A stretch of DNA of 13,618 nt from JBDSGC01 sp046594105 (GCA_046594105.1 JBKJQB010000357.1:1-13618); one strand, 5' to 3'; shown: positions 1 through 7,819, counted from the first letter of the stretch. Numbers and translations: made by a program. Notes: generated by a model from the sequence alone, not told the origin.

Positions 1-99
1 AAGCGCGAGTTGAGCTCGGCGGAAGAAGAGACCACGCCCGACTACATGCTGGCCCGTGCGAAGACCGAGCACGACGTCAAGGAGGCCATGAGTGCCTGA
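1..99 (+). CDS. nuoJ: NADH-quinone oxidoreductase subunit J, C-terminal tail (partial)
   Basis: Only the last 32 codons of this gene lie in the window, reading in frame 1 to a TGA at 97-99. The peptide is hydrophilic and charged (KRELSSAEEE at its start, ending KEAMSA), as expected for the soluble tail after the last membrane helix of NuoJ. The identification rests on position: in nuo operons nuoJ immediately precedes nuoK, and here the stop overlaps the nuoK start by 8 bases. NuoJ is a membrane subunit of complex I next to the quinone chamber. Nothing diagnostic of the family remains in the visible part, so the call is contextual inference. Confidence 0.62.
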   Translation, partial: KRELSSAEEETTPDYMLARAKTEHDVKEAMSA

Positions 100-406
100 A
101 GTCGTGCCCAGCACTGAGGCCTATCTGATGCTGTCGGCGACGCTGTTCGCCGTAGGGCTGACCGGCGTGATCATCCGCCGCAACATGATCACGGTCCTGA
201 TGGCCATCGAGTTGATGCTGAACGCGGTCAACATCAATCTGGTGGCCTTCTCCCAGCACCTGGCTTCGCTGGAAGGCCAGATTTTCACGATCTTCATCAT
301 TACTGTGGCGGCCGGCGAGGCTGCGGTCGGCCTGGCCATCATCATTCAGCTATACCGGCTGCGGAGCAGCATCAACGTGGACGAGGCGAGGCAGCTCAAT
401 GGTTAA
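92..406 (+). CDS. nuoK: NADH-quinone oxidoreductase subunit K
   Basis: NuoK is a small three-helix membrane subunit of complex I that takes part in proton translocation. The 104-residue product matches the usual length of about 100. The first helix region carries the family pattern GLTGVIIRRN, followed by the buried acidic residue Glu40 in AIELMLNAVN. A second membrane glutamate, Glu76, sits in VAAGEAAVG. These correspond to Glu36 and Glu72 of E. coli NuoK, both functionally important. The start is GTG at 92, chosen because AAGGAGG at 79-85 lies 6 bases upstream and because the N-terminus then aligns with the family; the first ATG (128) would cut into helix 1. It overlaps nuoJ by 8 bases and nuoL by 8 bases, so translation is probably coupled. 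Confidence 0.97.
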   Translation: MPEVVPSTEAYLMLSATLFAVGLTGVIIRRNMITVLMAIELMLNAVNINLVAFSQHLASLEGQIFTIFIITVAAGEAAVGLAIIIQLYRLRSSINVDEARQLNG

Positions 407-2570
407 TCCGGCCATCCTGCTGCTGATCCCGATCCTGCCCGCCCTGGGCGCGCTCATCAACGGCGCACGCGCCTTCCTCTGGCCGCACACACCGAAGAAT
501 CGCTTCTGGACCAACGTCGTGGCACTCGGATCGACTGGCCTCTCCGCGATTCTCGCAACTGTCTCGGTGATGTCGTACGTGGGTGGCGGCACGGAACACG
601 CCTTCGAGCACTCGTACTACACCTGGATCCCGGCCGGATGGGGTCACGTCGGTTCGCAGATCGCGAACTTTGCTGTGGACTTCGCCTTCCGGCTCGATCC
701 GCTCTCCTGCACCATGCTGATGATCGTGACCTGGATCGGTTTCCTGATCCACATCTACGCCACCGGCTACATGTCGCACGACACGGGCTACACCCGCTTC
801 TTCACTTACCTGAACCTGTTCATGTTCATGATGCTGCTCCTGGTTCTCGGAGCGAACTACCTGGTCATGTTCGTGGGGTGGGAAGGCGTCGGACTGTGCT
901 CCTACCTCCTGATCGGCTTCTATTACCAGAAGAATTTTGCCGCGGACGCCGGCAAGAAAGCGTTCATCACCAATCGCATCGGCGACTTCGGTTTCATCCT
1001 CGGCATCTTCCTGATCTTCAACACCTTCGGAACGTCCGACTACGGCAAGGTCTTCGCGCTGGCCTCGGCCAACCCTGGGGCCTACACCGGCATCGCCACC
1101 ACCATCTGTCTGCTCCTGTTTGTCGGCGCCTGCGGCAAGTCCGCGCAGATTCCGCTGTACGTCTGGCTGCCCGACGCCATGGCCGGACCGACACCGGTCT
1201 CGGCGCTGATCCACGCGGCAACGATGGTGACCGCCGGCGTCTACATGGTGGTTCGCTCCAACGTGCTGTTCCGTCTCGCTCCTGATGCCATGCTGGTGGT
1301 GGCGACGATCGGCGCGCTCACTGCGATCTTCGCGGCCACCATCGGCATCGCCCAGACCGACATCAAGAAGGTTCTGGCGTACTCCACCGTTTCGCAACTT
1401 GGTTTCATGTTCCTTGCTGCCGGAGTGGGAGCTTTTACCGCGGCGATCTTTCACGTCATGACCCACGCCTTCTTCAAGGCCTGCCTCTTCCTGGGAGCGG
1501 GCTCTGTGATTCACGGGTGCGGCGGCGAGCAGGACATGCGCAAGATGGGCGGCTTACGCAAGTACATGCCCTCCACACGCATGACCATGCTGATCGCCTG
1601 CGTGGCCATCGCAGGGTTTCCGCCACTGGCCGGATTCTTTTCCAAAGACGAGATCCTGGCCAGCGCCTTCGCGCACCACAAATTTCTCTGGCTGCTCGGA
1701 ATGCTCGCGGCCACCTGCACATCCTTCTACATGTTCCGTCTCTATTTCATGACGTTCTCGGGTGCCTGGCGAGGTGCTCACGTCACCGGCATCGAAGAGT
1801 CGGAACCGAAGCACGCCGGGCACGACCTGATTGCAGATCGGAAACATCTCGACTCCGGCGATCAGCATTCAGACAAGGGCCACGGTCACCACACGGATGT
1901 TCACGAACCGCACGAATCGCCGGCCAGCATGACCGGCGTGTTGTGGGCCCTGGCCATTCTCTCGATCATCGGCGGGGCCTATCTCGGCTGGCCGGCGATC
2001 TGGGGAGGTCACGTCCCCACGGCGTTCCAGCACTGGCTCGAGCCAGTATTGCTGCCGCTGGGAGGGGAGCACTTCGAGTTTCACGAGGCCGGTGCCGCTG
2101 CTGAGTGGGCGCTAGTGATCGGGTCGATCGGAGTGGCCGCTCTGGGCTGGTTCCTCGCTTACACGCTCTATTACAAGGATGTTGCGTTCGCGCGGGCGAC
2201 CCGCTGGGCCACGGCCCTCCGGCCAGTCCATCGCCTGCTGGAAAACAAGTGGTACGTCGACGAGATTTACAACGCGACGGCAATCGGCGGAACGCTGGCA
2301 CTCAGCCGCGCGCTGTCCTGGTTCGACGCGCATGTTATCGACGGGCTGGTGAATCTGATCCGTCACATCACGGTCTTCCCGCTGGGACACGGTTCGTCGC
2401 TCTTCGATAAGTACATCGTTGACGGGGCCGTCAATGGAGTGGCCTCCACCGCCCGAGGCGGCTCGAGAATGTTTCGCAGAATGCAGAGCGGTGTCGTGGA
2501 GAACTACGCGTTGGTCATGGGCGGTGGGATCATTCTCATCGCTGCGGTTTATCTGTTTACCAAGCCGTGA
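399..2570 (+). CDS. nuoL: NADH-quinone oxidoreductase subunit L (antiporter-like, long form)
   Basis: NuoL is the distal Mrp-antiporter-like proton-pumping subunit of complex I, with a long lateral helix that braces the membrane arm. Key residues are present: Glu162 in VGWEGVGLCSYLL, Lys247 in CGKSAQIPLYVWLPDAMAGP, His272 in SALIHAATMVTAGVY and Lys416 in GFFSKDEILA, matching the conserved charge chain of the family. At 723 residues it is about 110 longer than E. coli NuoL (613). Part of the excess is a hydrophilic loop at residues 466-507 with nine histidines (472-505). The C-terminus (from about residue 590) has the amphipathic lateral helix with ENKWYVDEIYN and a final membrane helix. The ATG at 399 overlaps the nuoK stop. 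An 86-base gap with no evident gene separates it from nuoM, the only sizeable gap within the nuo part. Confidence 0.98.
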   Translation: MVNPAILLLIPILPALGALINGARAFLWPHTPKNRFWTNVVALGSTGLSAILATVSVMSYVGGGTEHAFEHSYYTWIPAGWGHVGSQIANFAVDFAFRLDPLSCTMLMIVTWIGFLIHIYATGYMSHDTGYTRFFTYLNLFMFMMLLLVLGANYLVMFVGWEGVGLCSYLLIGFYYQKNFAADAGKKAFITNRIGDFGFILGIFLIFNTFGTSDYGKVFALASANPGAYTGIATTICLLLFVGACGKSAQIPLYVWLPDAMAGPTPVSALIHAATMVTAGVYMVVRSNVLFRLAPDAMLVVATIGALTAIFAATIGIAQTDIKKVLAYSTVSQLGFMFLAAGVGAFTAAIFHVMTHAFFKACLFLGAGSVIHGCGGEQDMRKMGGLRKYMPSTRMTMLIACVAIAGFPPLAGFFSKDEILASAFAHHKFLWLLGMLAATCTSFYMFRLYFMTFSGAWRGAHVTGIEESEPKHAGHDLIADRKHLDSGDQHSDKGHGHHTDVHEPHESPASMTGVLWALAILSIIGGAYLGWPAIWGGHVPTAFQHWLEPVLLPLGGEHFEFHEAGAAAEWALVIGSIGVAALGWFLAYTLYYKDVAFARATRWATALRPVHRLLENKWYVDEIYNATAIGGTLALSRALSWFDAHVIDGLVNLIRHITVFPLGHGSSLFDKYIVDGAVNGVASTARGGSRMFRRMQSGVVENYALVMGGGIILIAAVYLFTKP

Positions 2571-2656
2571 GTGCTGACCGTGCGCCGGCAGGCTCACGGC
2601 AGTGATGGCGGTCGCAGCTGCACTCGGGATCTCGCACTGAGGGAGAGAACCACGGA

Positions 2657-4273
2657 ATGGGCATTCTCAACATCGTTACCTACATCCCGCTGATTGGCGC
2701 ACTGACCATTCTGTTCTTCGTGAATGGGAAGAACGGTGCGGCCATCCGATGGACTGCGACCATCTTCGCGGTGATCGACTTCCTCGCCTCTCTGGTTCTC
2801 TGGTTCGGCTTCGACCCGAAAGCCACCGGTGCCCGGCTGTTCCAGTTCCGCGAGACGTACTCGTGGATTCCCTCCCTCGGAGTGAACTACGACTTCGGCG
2901 TCGACGGGATCTCGGTGCTGCTGATCCTCATGACAACGTTCATGGGCATCATCGCCGTCGTCTCTTCTTTCACCGCCATCCAGACCCGGCAGAAGGAGTA
3001 CTACGTCCTTCTCCTCCTGCTGCAGACAGGGATGATCGGCACCTTCTGCGCACTCGACTTTTTCCTCTTCTACGTCTTCTGGGAAATCATGCTCGTGCCG
3101 ATGTACTTCATCATCGGCATCTGGGGAGGTCAGCGCAGGCTCTACGCGGCGATCAAGTTCTTCCTCTACACGCTGTCGGGATCGGTGCTCATGCTGCTTT
3201 CAATCCTGGCGCTCTATTTCTTCAACGACGGCGGGATACCCTTCCTGCACATCAACGGGCTGCATGCGGGACAGACGTTCAGCGTGCTGCGGTTTCACGA
3301 GATCGGCCATCTCATCCCACCGACACTCCAGTTCTGGATCTTCATCGGCTTCTTCCTCGGGTTCGCCATCAAGGTCCCCATGTTCCCGTTCCATACGTGG
3401 CTTCCCGACGCACACGTGGAAGCGCCCACCGCCGGATCGATCATCCTTGCGGCTGTTCTTCTGAAGATGGGTACCTACGGATTTGTACGCTTCGCACTTC
3501 CCATCCTTCCCGAGGGAACCCGGCAGATGCTTCCGTTCGTCGTGACCCTGTCCATCATCGGGATCATCTATGGAGCACTCGTCTCTCTGGTGCAGAAGGA
3601 CATGAAGAAACTGGTGGCGTATTCGTCCGTCTCCCACCTCGGATTCGTCATGCTCGGCATGTTCGCCCTCAACCCAATGGGGCTGAAGGGATCGGTCCTG
3701 CAGATGATCAATCACGGCATTTCCACCGGGGCCCTCTTTCTGCTGGTGGGGTTTCTCTACGAACGAAGGCACACGCGAATGATCGCGGACTACGGCGGGA
3801 TGGCCAAGCAGATGCCGATGTTCGCGACGTTGTTCCTGATCGCCGCGCTGTCCTCAATGGGGTTGCCCGCATTGAATGGGTTCATCGGTGAGTTCACCAT
3901 TCTTCTGGGCGTGGCAAACCGCAGCCTGGTCTGGGCGGCCTTCGCGTCAGTTGGCATCGTGCTTGGCGCTGCGTACCTGCTCTGGCTCTATCAGCGAGTC
4001 TTCTGGGGTCCGCTGGACAATCCGGAGAACCGCGACGTGCCCGACCTCAACAGACGCGAGCTGGGGATGATGCTGGCGCTGGTGGCGTGCATGGTCTGGA
4101 TCGGAATCCGGCCTGGCGTCTTCTTCGACATGATCGAGGAGCCTGTCAACTACATCGTTCGCAAGGTGGAACCGGGTTACTTTGAGCGGAATCCCGTGCA
4201 GTACGCGGCGCCTGGTCATGCCACCGAGGCGCGCAGCGCGCCGAAAGTGGAGGCTGTCGAGGCGGCTCGATGA
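2657..4273 (+). CDS. nuoM: NADH-quinone oxidoreductase subunit M (antiporter-like)
   Basis: NuoM is the middle antiporter-like subunit of the complex I membrane arm and carries one proton channel. The product has 538 residues (E. coli NuoM has about 509). Conserved features include Glu143 in FYVFWEIMLVPMYFIIGIWG, Lys239 in FAIKVPMFPFHTWLPDAHVE, and the following APTAGSIILAAVLLKMGTYG, with a second membrane lysine in KKLVAYSSVSHLGFV. The last 40 or so residues are a charged soluble tail (ARSAPKVEAVEAAR) that is longer than in E. coli. The ATG at 2657 is preceded by GGGAGAG at 2641-2647. The stop overlaps the nuoN start in an ATGA tetranucleotide (4270-4273), typical of translational coupling. 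Confidence 0.98.
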   Translation: MGILNIVTYIPLIGALTILFFVNGKNGAAIRWTATIFAVIDFLASLVLWFGFDPKATGARLFQFRETYSWIPSLGVNYDFGVDGISVLLILMTTFMGIIAVVSSFTAIQTRQKEYYVLLLLLQTGMIGTFCALDFFLFYVFWEIMLVPMYFIIGIWGGQRRLYAAIKFFLYTLSGSVLMLLSILALYFFNDGGIPFLHINGLHAGQTFSVLRFHEIGHLIPPTLQFWIFIGFFLGFAIKVPMFPFHTWLPDAHVEAPTAGSIILAAVLLKMGTYGFVRFALPILPEGTRQMLPFVVTLSIIGIIYGALVSLVQKDMKKLVAYSSVSHLGFVMLGMFALNPMGLKGSVLQMINHGISTGALFLLVGFLYERRHTRMIADYGGMAKQMPMFATLFLIAALSSMGLPALNGFIGEFTILLGVANRSLVWAAFASVGIVLGAAYLLWLYQRVFWGPLDNPENRDVPDLNRRELGMMLALVACMVWIGIRPGVFFDMIEEPVNYIVRKVEPGYFERNPVQYAAPGHATEARSAPKVEAVEAAR

Positions 4274-5748
4274 CCTGGTCGGATCTCGTTTATCTGGCGC
4301 CGGAAATCATCGTTTCCATCGGTGCCTCGTTGCTGCTGATCCTTCCGGTGATGGGGGGACGGCGCTCCGATGGCCTGGCCCGGACCGTCATGCTGCTGGT
4401 CCTGGCTGCGACGGCGATCGCAGTGCTGATCTGTTCGCATCTGGTGCCGGGCCTGGTTCAGTCCCGTTCACTCCAGACGATGTTCGCGCTCGACGCGTTC
4501 TCCATCTTCTTCAAGTTGATTTTCATTGCGGTGATCGCCATGGTCACCCTGCTTTCCGACGATTTTCTGGCCGAATCGCGGTATTCGCGCTGGGAGTACT
4601 ACTCGCTCCTCGCATTTGCTCTGTGCGGGATGATGTTCATGGCTTCGGGGATCCATCTGATTGCCATCTACGTCGGGCTGGAGCTTCTTTCCCTCTCCAG
4701 CTACATCCTGGCCGGCTATTACAAAAACGAGACGAAGTCGACGGAAGCGGCCATGAAGTACTTCGTGCTCGGCGCGGTCAGCTCGGCGATCCTGTTGTAT
4801 GGCCTCTCGCTGATCTATGGCGTCTGCGGCTCGCTCAATCTGCTCGATATCGCGGCCGCGATGTCGGTGATCGTCACCAACGACGCGCTGATGTTCGGCA
4901 TCATGCTGCTGGGGGCGGGACTGTGCTTCAAGATCGCTGCTGTGCCCTTTCACGTGTGGACGCCGGATGTCTACGAGGGCGCTCCCACACCGGTGACCGT
5001 GTTCATCTCCACGGCTTCCAAGGCTGCGGTCTTTGCAGTGTTCGTGCGCATCTTCTACGTCGGTCTGCACGATTTTCATCTGGCCTGGAGCAACGTCTTC
5101 GCCACGATTTCCGCGCTCTCCATGATCCTGGGGAATCTGGCGGCGATCACGCAGGACAATGTTAAGAGGATGCTGGCGTACTCATCGATCGCACACGCAG
5201 GCTACGTGCTTCTCGGTATCATTTCCCTGAACGCGTTCGGCCTTCGCGGAGTCCTGATCTACTCGATCGTCTATCTCACGGCGAATCTCGGGATCTGGAG
5301 CATCGTGCTGATGCTTCGACGCCACGAATACGCAGGAGAGCGCGTGGCTGACTTCGAAGGACTGCATCGGCGGTCGCCCGTATGGGCGTTTGCCATGATC
5401 ATCTTTCTGCTCTCGCTGGGAGGAATCCCTCCCACGGCCGGGTTCATCGGGAAGTACTTCCTGTTTGCAGCCGCTGTGCAGGCCGGTTTCGGATGGCTGG
5501 CCATCATCGCGGTGCTGATGTCTGCGGTTTCCATGTTTTATTACTTCCGGCTGGTGGTGGCTATGTATCTGCGCGAAGGAGTCGAAGCCGAGGTAGCGAT
5601 CACTCCGTCCCTTCGGCTGGTCGCCGGGATCTGCCTGTTGATCACGCTCCTTCTGGGGATCTACCCGCCCTTGATGATTGACCCGGTGACCGCATCGTCT
5701 GATGCGGTTGCAGCCCGGGCCGCGATCGTTACCCATGTCGGACGATAA
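4270..5748 (+). CDS. nuoN: NADH-quinone oxidoreductase subunit N (antiporter-like)
   Basis: NuoN is the third antiporter-like proton-pumping subunit, nearest the quinone module of complex I. The 492-residue length fits the family (E. coli about 485). Diagnostic segments are GLELLSLSSYILAGYYK with Glu138, CFKIAAVPFHVWTPDVYEGA with Lys221, TVFISTASKAA with Lys251, and NVKRMLAYSSIAHAGYVLLG. Together with NuoL and NuoM the full set of three pumps is present, in the standard K-L-M-N order. The 3' end is unusual: the last 14 bases overlap the start of atpZ, so the complex I operon continues without a break into ATP synthase genes. Confidence 0.98.
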   Translation: MTWSDLVYLAPEIIVSIGASLLLILPVMGGRRSDGLARTVMLLVLAATAIAVLICSHLVPGLVQSRSLQTMFALDAFSIFFKLIFIAVIAMVTLLSDDFLAESRYSRWEYYSLLAFALCGMMFMASGIHLIAIYVGLELLSLSSYILAGYYKNETKSTEAAMKYFVLGAVSSAILLYGLSLIYGVCGSLNLLDIAAAMSVIVTNDALMFGIMLLGAGLCFKIAAVPFHVWTPDVYEGAPTPVTVFISTASKAAVFAVFVRIFYVGLHDFHLAWSNVFATISALSMILGNLAAITQDNVKRMLAYSSIAHAGYVLLGIISLNAFGLRGVLIYSIVYLTANLGIWSIVLMLRRHEYAGERVADFEGLHRRSPVWAFAMIIFLLSLGGIPPTAGFIGKYFLFAAAVQAGFGWLAIIAVLMSAVSMFYYFRLVVAMYLREGVEAEVAITPSLRLVAGICLLITLLLGIYPPLMIDPVTASSDAVAARAAIVTHVGR

Positions 5749-5971
5749 CGACAACAAGAAACCGCGGCAGTTCGATCAACTCCTGGAGGCCTCGTCTTTG
5801 GGGCTGATGTTCCCCATCGCCATCGGATTGGGTTATCTCTGGGGGTGGGGAATGGACAAGTTGTTCCATACCCAGCCATGGCTGACCTGGACTTTTACCG
5901 GGCTTGGGGTGATCGCCGCATTCATCAATCTGTTTCGTATTGGAATGCGCGATGACGGCAGCGCAGGATGA
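5735..5971 (+). CDS. atpZ: AtpZ/AtpI-family F0 accessory protein
   Basis: This is a 78-residue, two-helix membrane protein of the family encoded next to F0 genes. AtpZ-type proteins are thought to help F0 assembly or Mg2+/Ca2+ supply; the exact role is not settled. After a charged, hydrophilic N-terminus (MSDDNDNKKPRQFD) come two hydrophobic spans at about residues 20-38 and 50-67. Between them lies GYLWGWGMDKLF followed by a Pro-Trp, the usual glycine/aspartate hinge of the family. The ATG at 5735 is preferred because the protein then begins with the family-like polar tail; a frame extension to 5702 adds 11 residues buried inside nuoN. It overlaps nuoN by 14 bases and atpI by 20, with no strong Shine-Dalgarno of its own, so it probably depends on translation of nuoN. 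Confidence 0.85.
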   Translation: MSDDNDNKKPRQFDQLLEASSLGLMFPIAIGLGYLWGWGMDKLFHTQPWLTWTFTGLGVIAAFINLFRIGMRDDGSAG

Positions 5972-6344
5972 AGCGCCGGAGGTCGTGCTCAGGCGCGTCC
6001 GAGGCATCAGCATCGCGGCGTACTTTTGCTTCGTCATTCCGGTTCTGCGCGCGTCTGGCCCGGCTGGATTGCTTGGATTGACTTGCAGTGCACTGGTCAC
6101 TATGATCAACTTTCTCTGGCTGGAGGAGATCGTCGAGACCATACTTCAGCCGACGCCGCACCTACGCGCTTGGAGATTGTCATTGCGTACTCTGGCGCGC
6201 TTCGTTCTCCTGGGTACGGGGCTGGCGATCACCATCTTCGTCGCTCGTTTCAACGCGGTCAGTGTGTTGCTGGGGTTCTCGATCGTCGTAGTGGGAATCA
6301 TGGGTGAAGCCTTGTATACGGTGTACCGCACCTTCTTCGAATAA
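5952..6344 (+). CDS. atpI: ATP synthase subunit I (assembly protein)
   Basis: This predicted 130-residue membrane protein has four hydrophobic segments, at about residues 16-34, 38-56, 80-98 and 103-122. Its size, topology and place between atpZ and atpB match ATP synthase protein I, a helper for assembling the c-ring rather than a structural subunit. Sequence conservation in this family is weak, so context weighs heavily. The ATG at 5952 is preferred (product starts MTAAQDEAPEV); a TTG at 5940 would add four residues and a GTG at 5985 is also possible. The 5' end overlaps atpZ by 20 bases and the stop lies 6 bases before atpB. Confidence 0.75.
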   Translation: MTAAQDEAPEVVLRRVRGISIAAYFCFVIPVLRASGPAGLLGLTCSALVTMINFLWLEEIVETILQPTPHLRAWRLSLRTLARFVLLGTGLAITIFVARFNAVSVLLGFSIVVVGIMGEALYTVYRTFFE

Positions 6345-6350
6345 ACCACG

Positions 6351-7058
6351 ATGGAACACGAAAGCTCGATTCTCTACGGACCGGTCAACGCGCTGTGGCA
6401 CAGCGTGCAGCACCAGTTCGGATGGGACATTCCTGATCATGTGATCATGGCCCTGCTGGTCCTCGGGATCTCGTGCGTGGTGTTCCCGCTCGTCGCTCGA
6501 GGAATCAGCAAAGATACCCCCGGTCCCTTCCAGCACATCCTCGAGCTGGTGGTGGGAGGGCTGAAAGCGCTTCTGGCCGACATCGTGGGTCACGGCGGGG
6601 AACGATTTCTTTACATCATCGGCTCCTTCGCCGTGTTCATCTTCGTTTCGAACATGTTCGGACTGTTCTTCTTTCTGCAGCCACCGACGAGCAATCCCAA
6701 TACGACATTTGGTCTGGCAGCGTGCGCGTTCCTCTACTACAACTACCAGGGGATCCGCACGCAGGGCCTGGGACATTATCTGAAGCACTTCATGGGGCCG
6801 ATGCCGCTGCTGGCCCCCATCATGATTCCCATCGAGATCATTGGACACCTGGCTCGGATCCTGTCTCTGGGGATGCGCCTGTTCGGCAATATTTTCGGCG
6901 AACACATGGCCACCGGCATCTTCATGGGGATGCTGCCTTTCGTTCTGCCCTGGCCGATGATGGGCCTCGGGATTTTCGGAGCCTTCCTCCAGACCTTCGT
7001 TTTCATCATGCTGACGATGGTCTACATCGGGGGAGCAGTCACTGTGGAAGAGCACTGA
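6351..7058 (+). CDS. atpB: ATP synthase F0 subunit a
   Basis: Subunit a forms the stator half-channels through which ions reach the rotating c-ring. The 235-residue product has the expected series of membrane helices. The essential arginine is Arg176 in LSLGMRLFGNIFGEH (Arg210 in E. coli), and the conserved last helix has Gln214 in AFLQTFVFIMLTMVYI. N-terminal family features include GPFQHILELVV and FVSNMFGLFFFLQPP. The ATG at 6351 lies 6 bases after the atpI stop; the product begins MEHESSILYGP, typical for subunit a. It is followed after 48 bases by atpE, the usual order in F0 operons. Confidence 0.97.
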   Translation: MEHESSILYGPVNALWHSVQHQFGWDIPDHVIMALLVLGISCVVFPLVARGISKDTPGPFQHILELVVGGLKALLADIVGHGGERFLYIIGSFAVFIFVSNMFGLFFFLQPPTSNPNTTFGLAACAFLYYNYQGIRTQGLGHYLKHFMGPMPLLAPIMIPIEIIGHLARILSLGMRLFGNIFGEHMATGIFMGMLPFVLPWPMMGLGIFGAFLQTFVFIMLTMVYIGGAVTVEEH

Positions 7059-7106
7059 CATCGAAAGATGGGAGTTTCTGAATTCTGGGGAAAGGAGAGA
7101 ATTGGA

Positions 7107-7427
7107 ATGAGCAAAGTGAAACCTGTATTGATTTCCTTCGCGCTGGTGCTGATGGCCGGCGCGGTCTTCGCACAGGACGCGGTGACCACGACCACCACCG
7201 CGCCGGGAGTGCGCTGGGGTGCCATCGCGGCAGCATTCGTGCTGGGCATCGCCGCTGCGGCTGGCGCAATCGGGCAGTCGCGTGCGATCGCCGCAGCGTG
7301 CGAAGGAATCGCGCGGAACCCGACAGCGGCTGGCCCGATCCGACTGGCGATGATCATCGGTCTCGCGCTGATCGAGTCGCTGGTCATCTACGCGCTGCTG
7401 ATCGCGTTCTTCGTCTACAAGCTCTAA
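7107..7427 (+). CDS. atpE: ATP synthase F0 subunit c with N-terminal signal peptide
   Basis: Subunit c forms the ion-carrying rotor ring. The core hairpin starts near residue 36: helix 1 has alternating Ala/Gly and Gln57, the polar loop is GIARNP with Arg70 (E. coli Arg41), and helix 2 has the ion-binding Glu90 in ALIESLVIYALLI. The protein is 106 residues instead of about 75-90 because of an N-terminal extension that looks like a signal peptide: Lys3 and Lys5, a hydrophobic core at 7-20, and a VFA site before Gln23, followed by a threonine-rich linker at 27-31. The ATG at 7107 is chosen because AAAGGAGAG sits at 7091-7099; an upstream in-frame ATG at 7068 has no such site. Gln57 with Glu90-Ser91 recalls sodium-binding rings, but the next residue is Leu92 rather than Thr, so ion specificity is unclear. 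Confidence 0.96.
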   Translation: MSKVKPVLISFALVLMAGAVFAQDAVTTTTTAPGVRWGAIAAAFVLGIAAAAGAIGQSRAIAAACEGIARNPTAAGPIRLAMIIGLALIESLVIYALLIAFFVYKL

Positions 7428-7445
7428 CTTCAGCATCAAGGTACG

Positions 7446-7480
7446 ACAACGGCCCGGCTCACCGCCGGGTCGTTTTGTAT
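7446..7480 (+). terminator. Rho-independent terminator of the nuo-atp operon
   Basis: CCCGGC at 7453-7458 pairs with GCCGGG at 7464-7469 around a five-base loop, and the stem is extended by AACG (7448-7451) pairing with CGTT (7471-7474) across one mismatched pair. A T-rich tract (TTTTGTATTTCT) follows. It lies 20 bases after the atpE stop. Its position shows that atpF and the F1 genes are not transcribed as a simple continuation of this operon. Confidence 0.88.
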
Positions 7481-7519
7481 TTCTAGCGGCAATTCCGGCG
7501 AGCGAGTTCTCCAGCCGTC

Positions 7520-7550
7520 TTGACGCTGGCGGCCCTCACGACTCTTGGAT
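7520..7550 (+). promoter_or_regulatory. Weak candidate promoter for the 55-residue membrane protein
   Basis: TTGACG at 7520-7525 is a good -35-like hexamer. The best downstream -10 candidates (TCTTGG at 7543-7548, or TTGGAT at 7545-7550 with a 19-base spacer) are poor matches. Because the gene at 7633 lies behind a terminator it needs its own promoter, and this is the best candidate I see in 7481-7632. Confidence 0.22.
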
Positions 7551-7632
7551 CGCACCCGGAAAACCGGCTGGTTGGATCTTCTCAATGAGAGCGGGCACCG
7601 CCATTGCTGAGTCAGGAGCGGGAGGTACGCTT

Positions 7633-7800
7633 GTGAACTGGTTCAATTTATCGGTCGTTGGCTGGGTAATCCTCATCGCGGCGGCAGCCATCGCTGCCTA
7701 CCTGCTGCACGTCCCAACTGTATGGATAGCCATTGGTGCCCTGGCATTGCTGGGGGTGGGCGTGATCATGTCGGTGGCAAAATCGAAGCCCCGAATCTGA
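7633..7800 (+). CDS. Small two-helix membrane protein, function unknown
   Basis: I do not recognise this family. The 55-residue product begins MNWFNLSVVGWV, has two closely spaced hydrophobic segments (about residues 8-24 and 28-47) joined by a short HVPTVW turn, and ends in a basic tail (VAKSKPRI). This predicts a hairpin inner-membrane protein. The GTG start at 7633 is chosen because GGAGGT at 7621-7626 is an almost ideal ribosome-binding site with a 6-base spacer; the same frame could be extended to an ATG at 7585, which lacks such a site. It sits alone between two terminators, so it is probably a monocistronic transcript. The Shine-Dalgarno and the amphipathic design support a real gene, but there is no functional clue. 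Confidence 0.72.
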   Translation: MNWFNLSVVGWVILIAAAAIAAYLLHVPTVWIAIGALALLGVGVIMSVAKSKPRI

Positions 7801-7819
7801 GTTTCAATCTTCAGAAAGC

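Noticed and set aside
396..1514. Long open frame of 372 codons antisense to nuoL
   Set aside because: Its translation is hydrophilic, His/Arg/Gln-rich and motif-free, as expected from the complement of GC-biased codons of a membrane protein. The + strand frame is unmistakably nuoL.
2571..2656. Gap between nuoL and nuoM as a terminator or promoter
   Set aside because: Only a weak CCGTG/CACGG five-base-pair hairpin (2578-2599) with no T-run and no convincing promoter hexamers; probably just spacer within the operon.
6180..7439. 419-codon open frame antisense to atpI-atpB-atpE
   Set aside because: It spans three well-identified genes, has a low-complexity polar translation and no ribosome-binding site; it is a codon-bias shadow.
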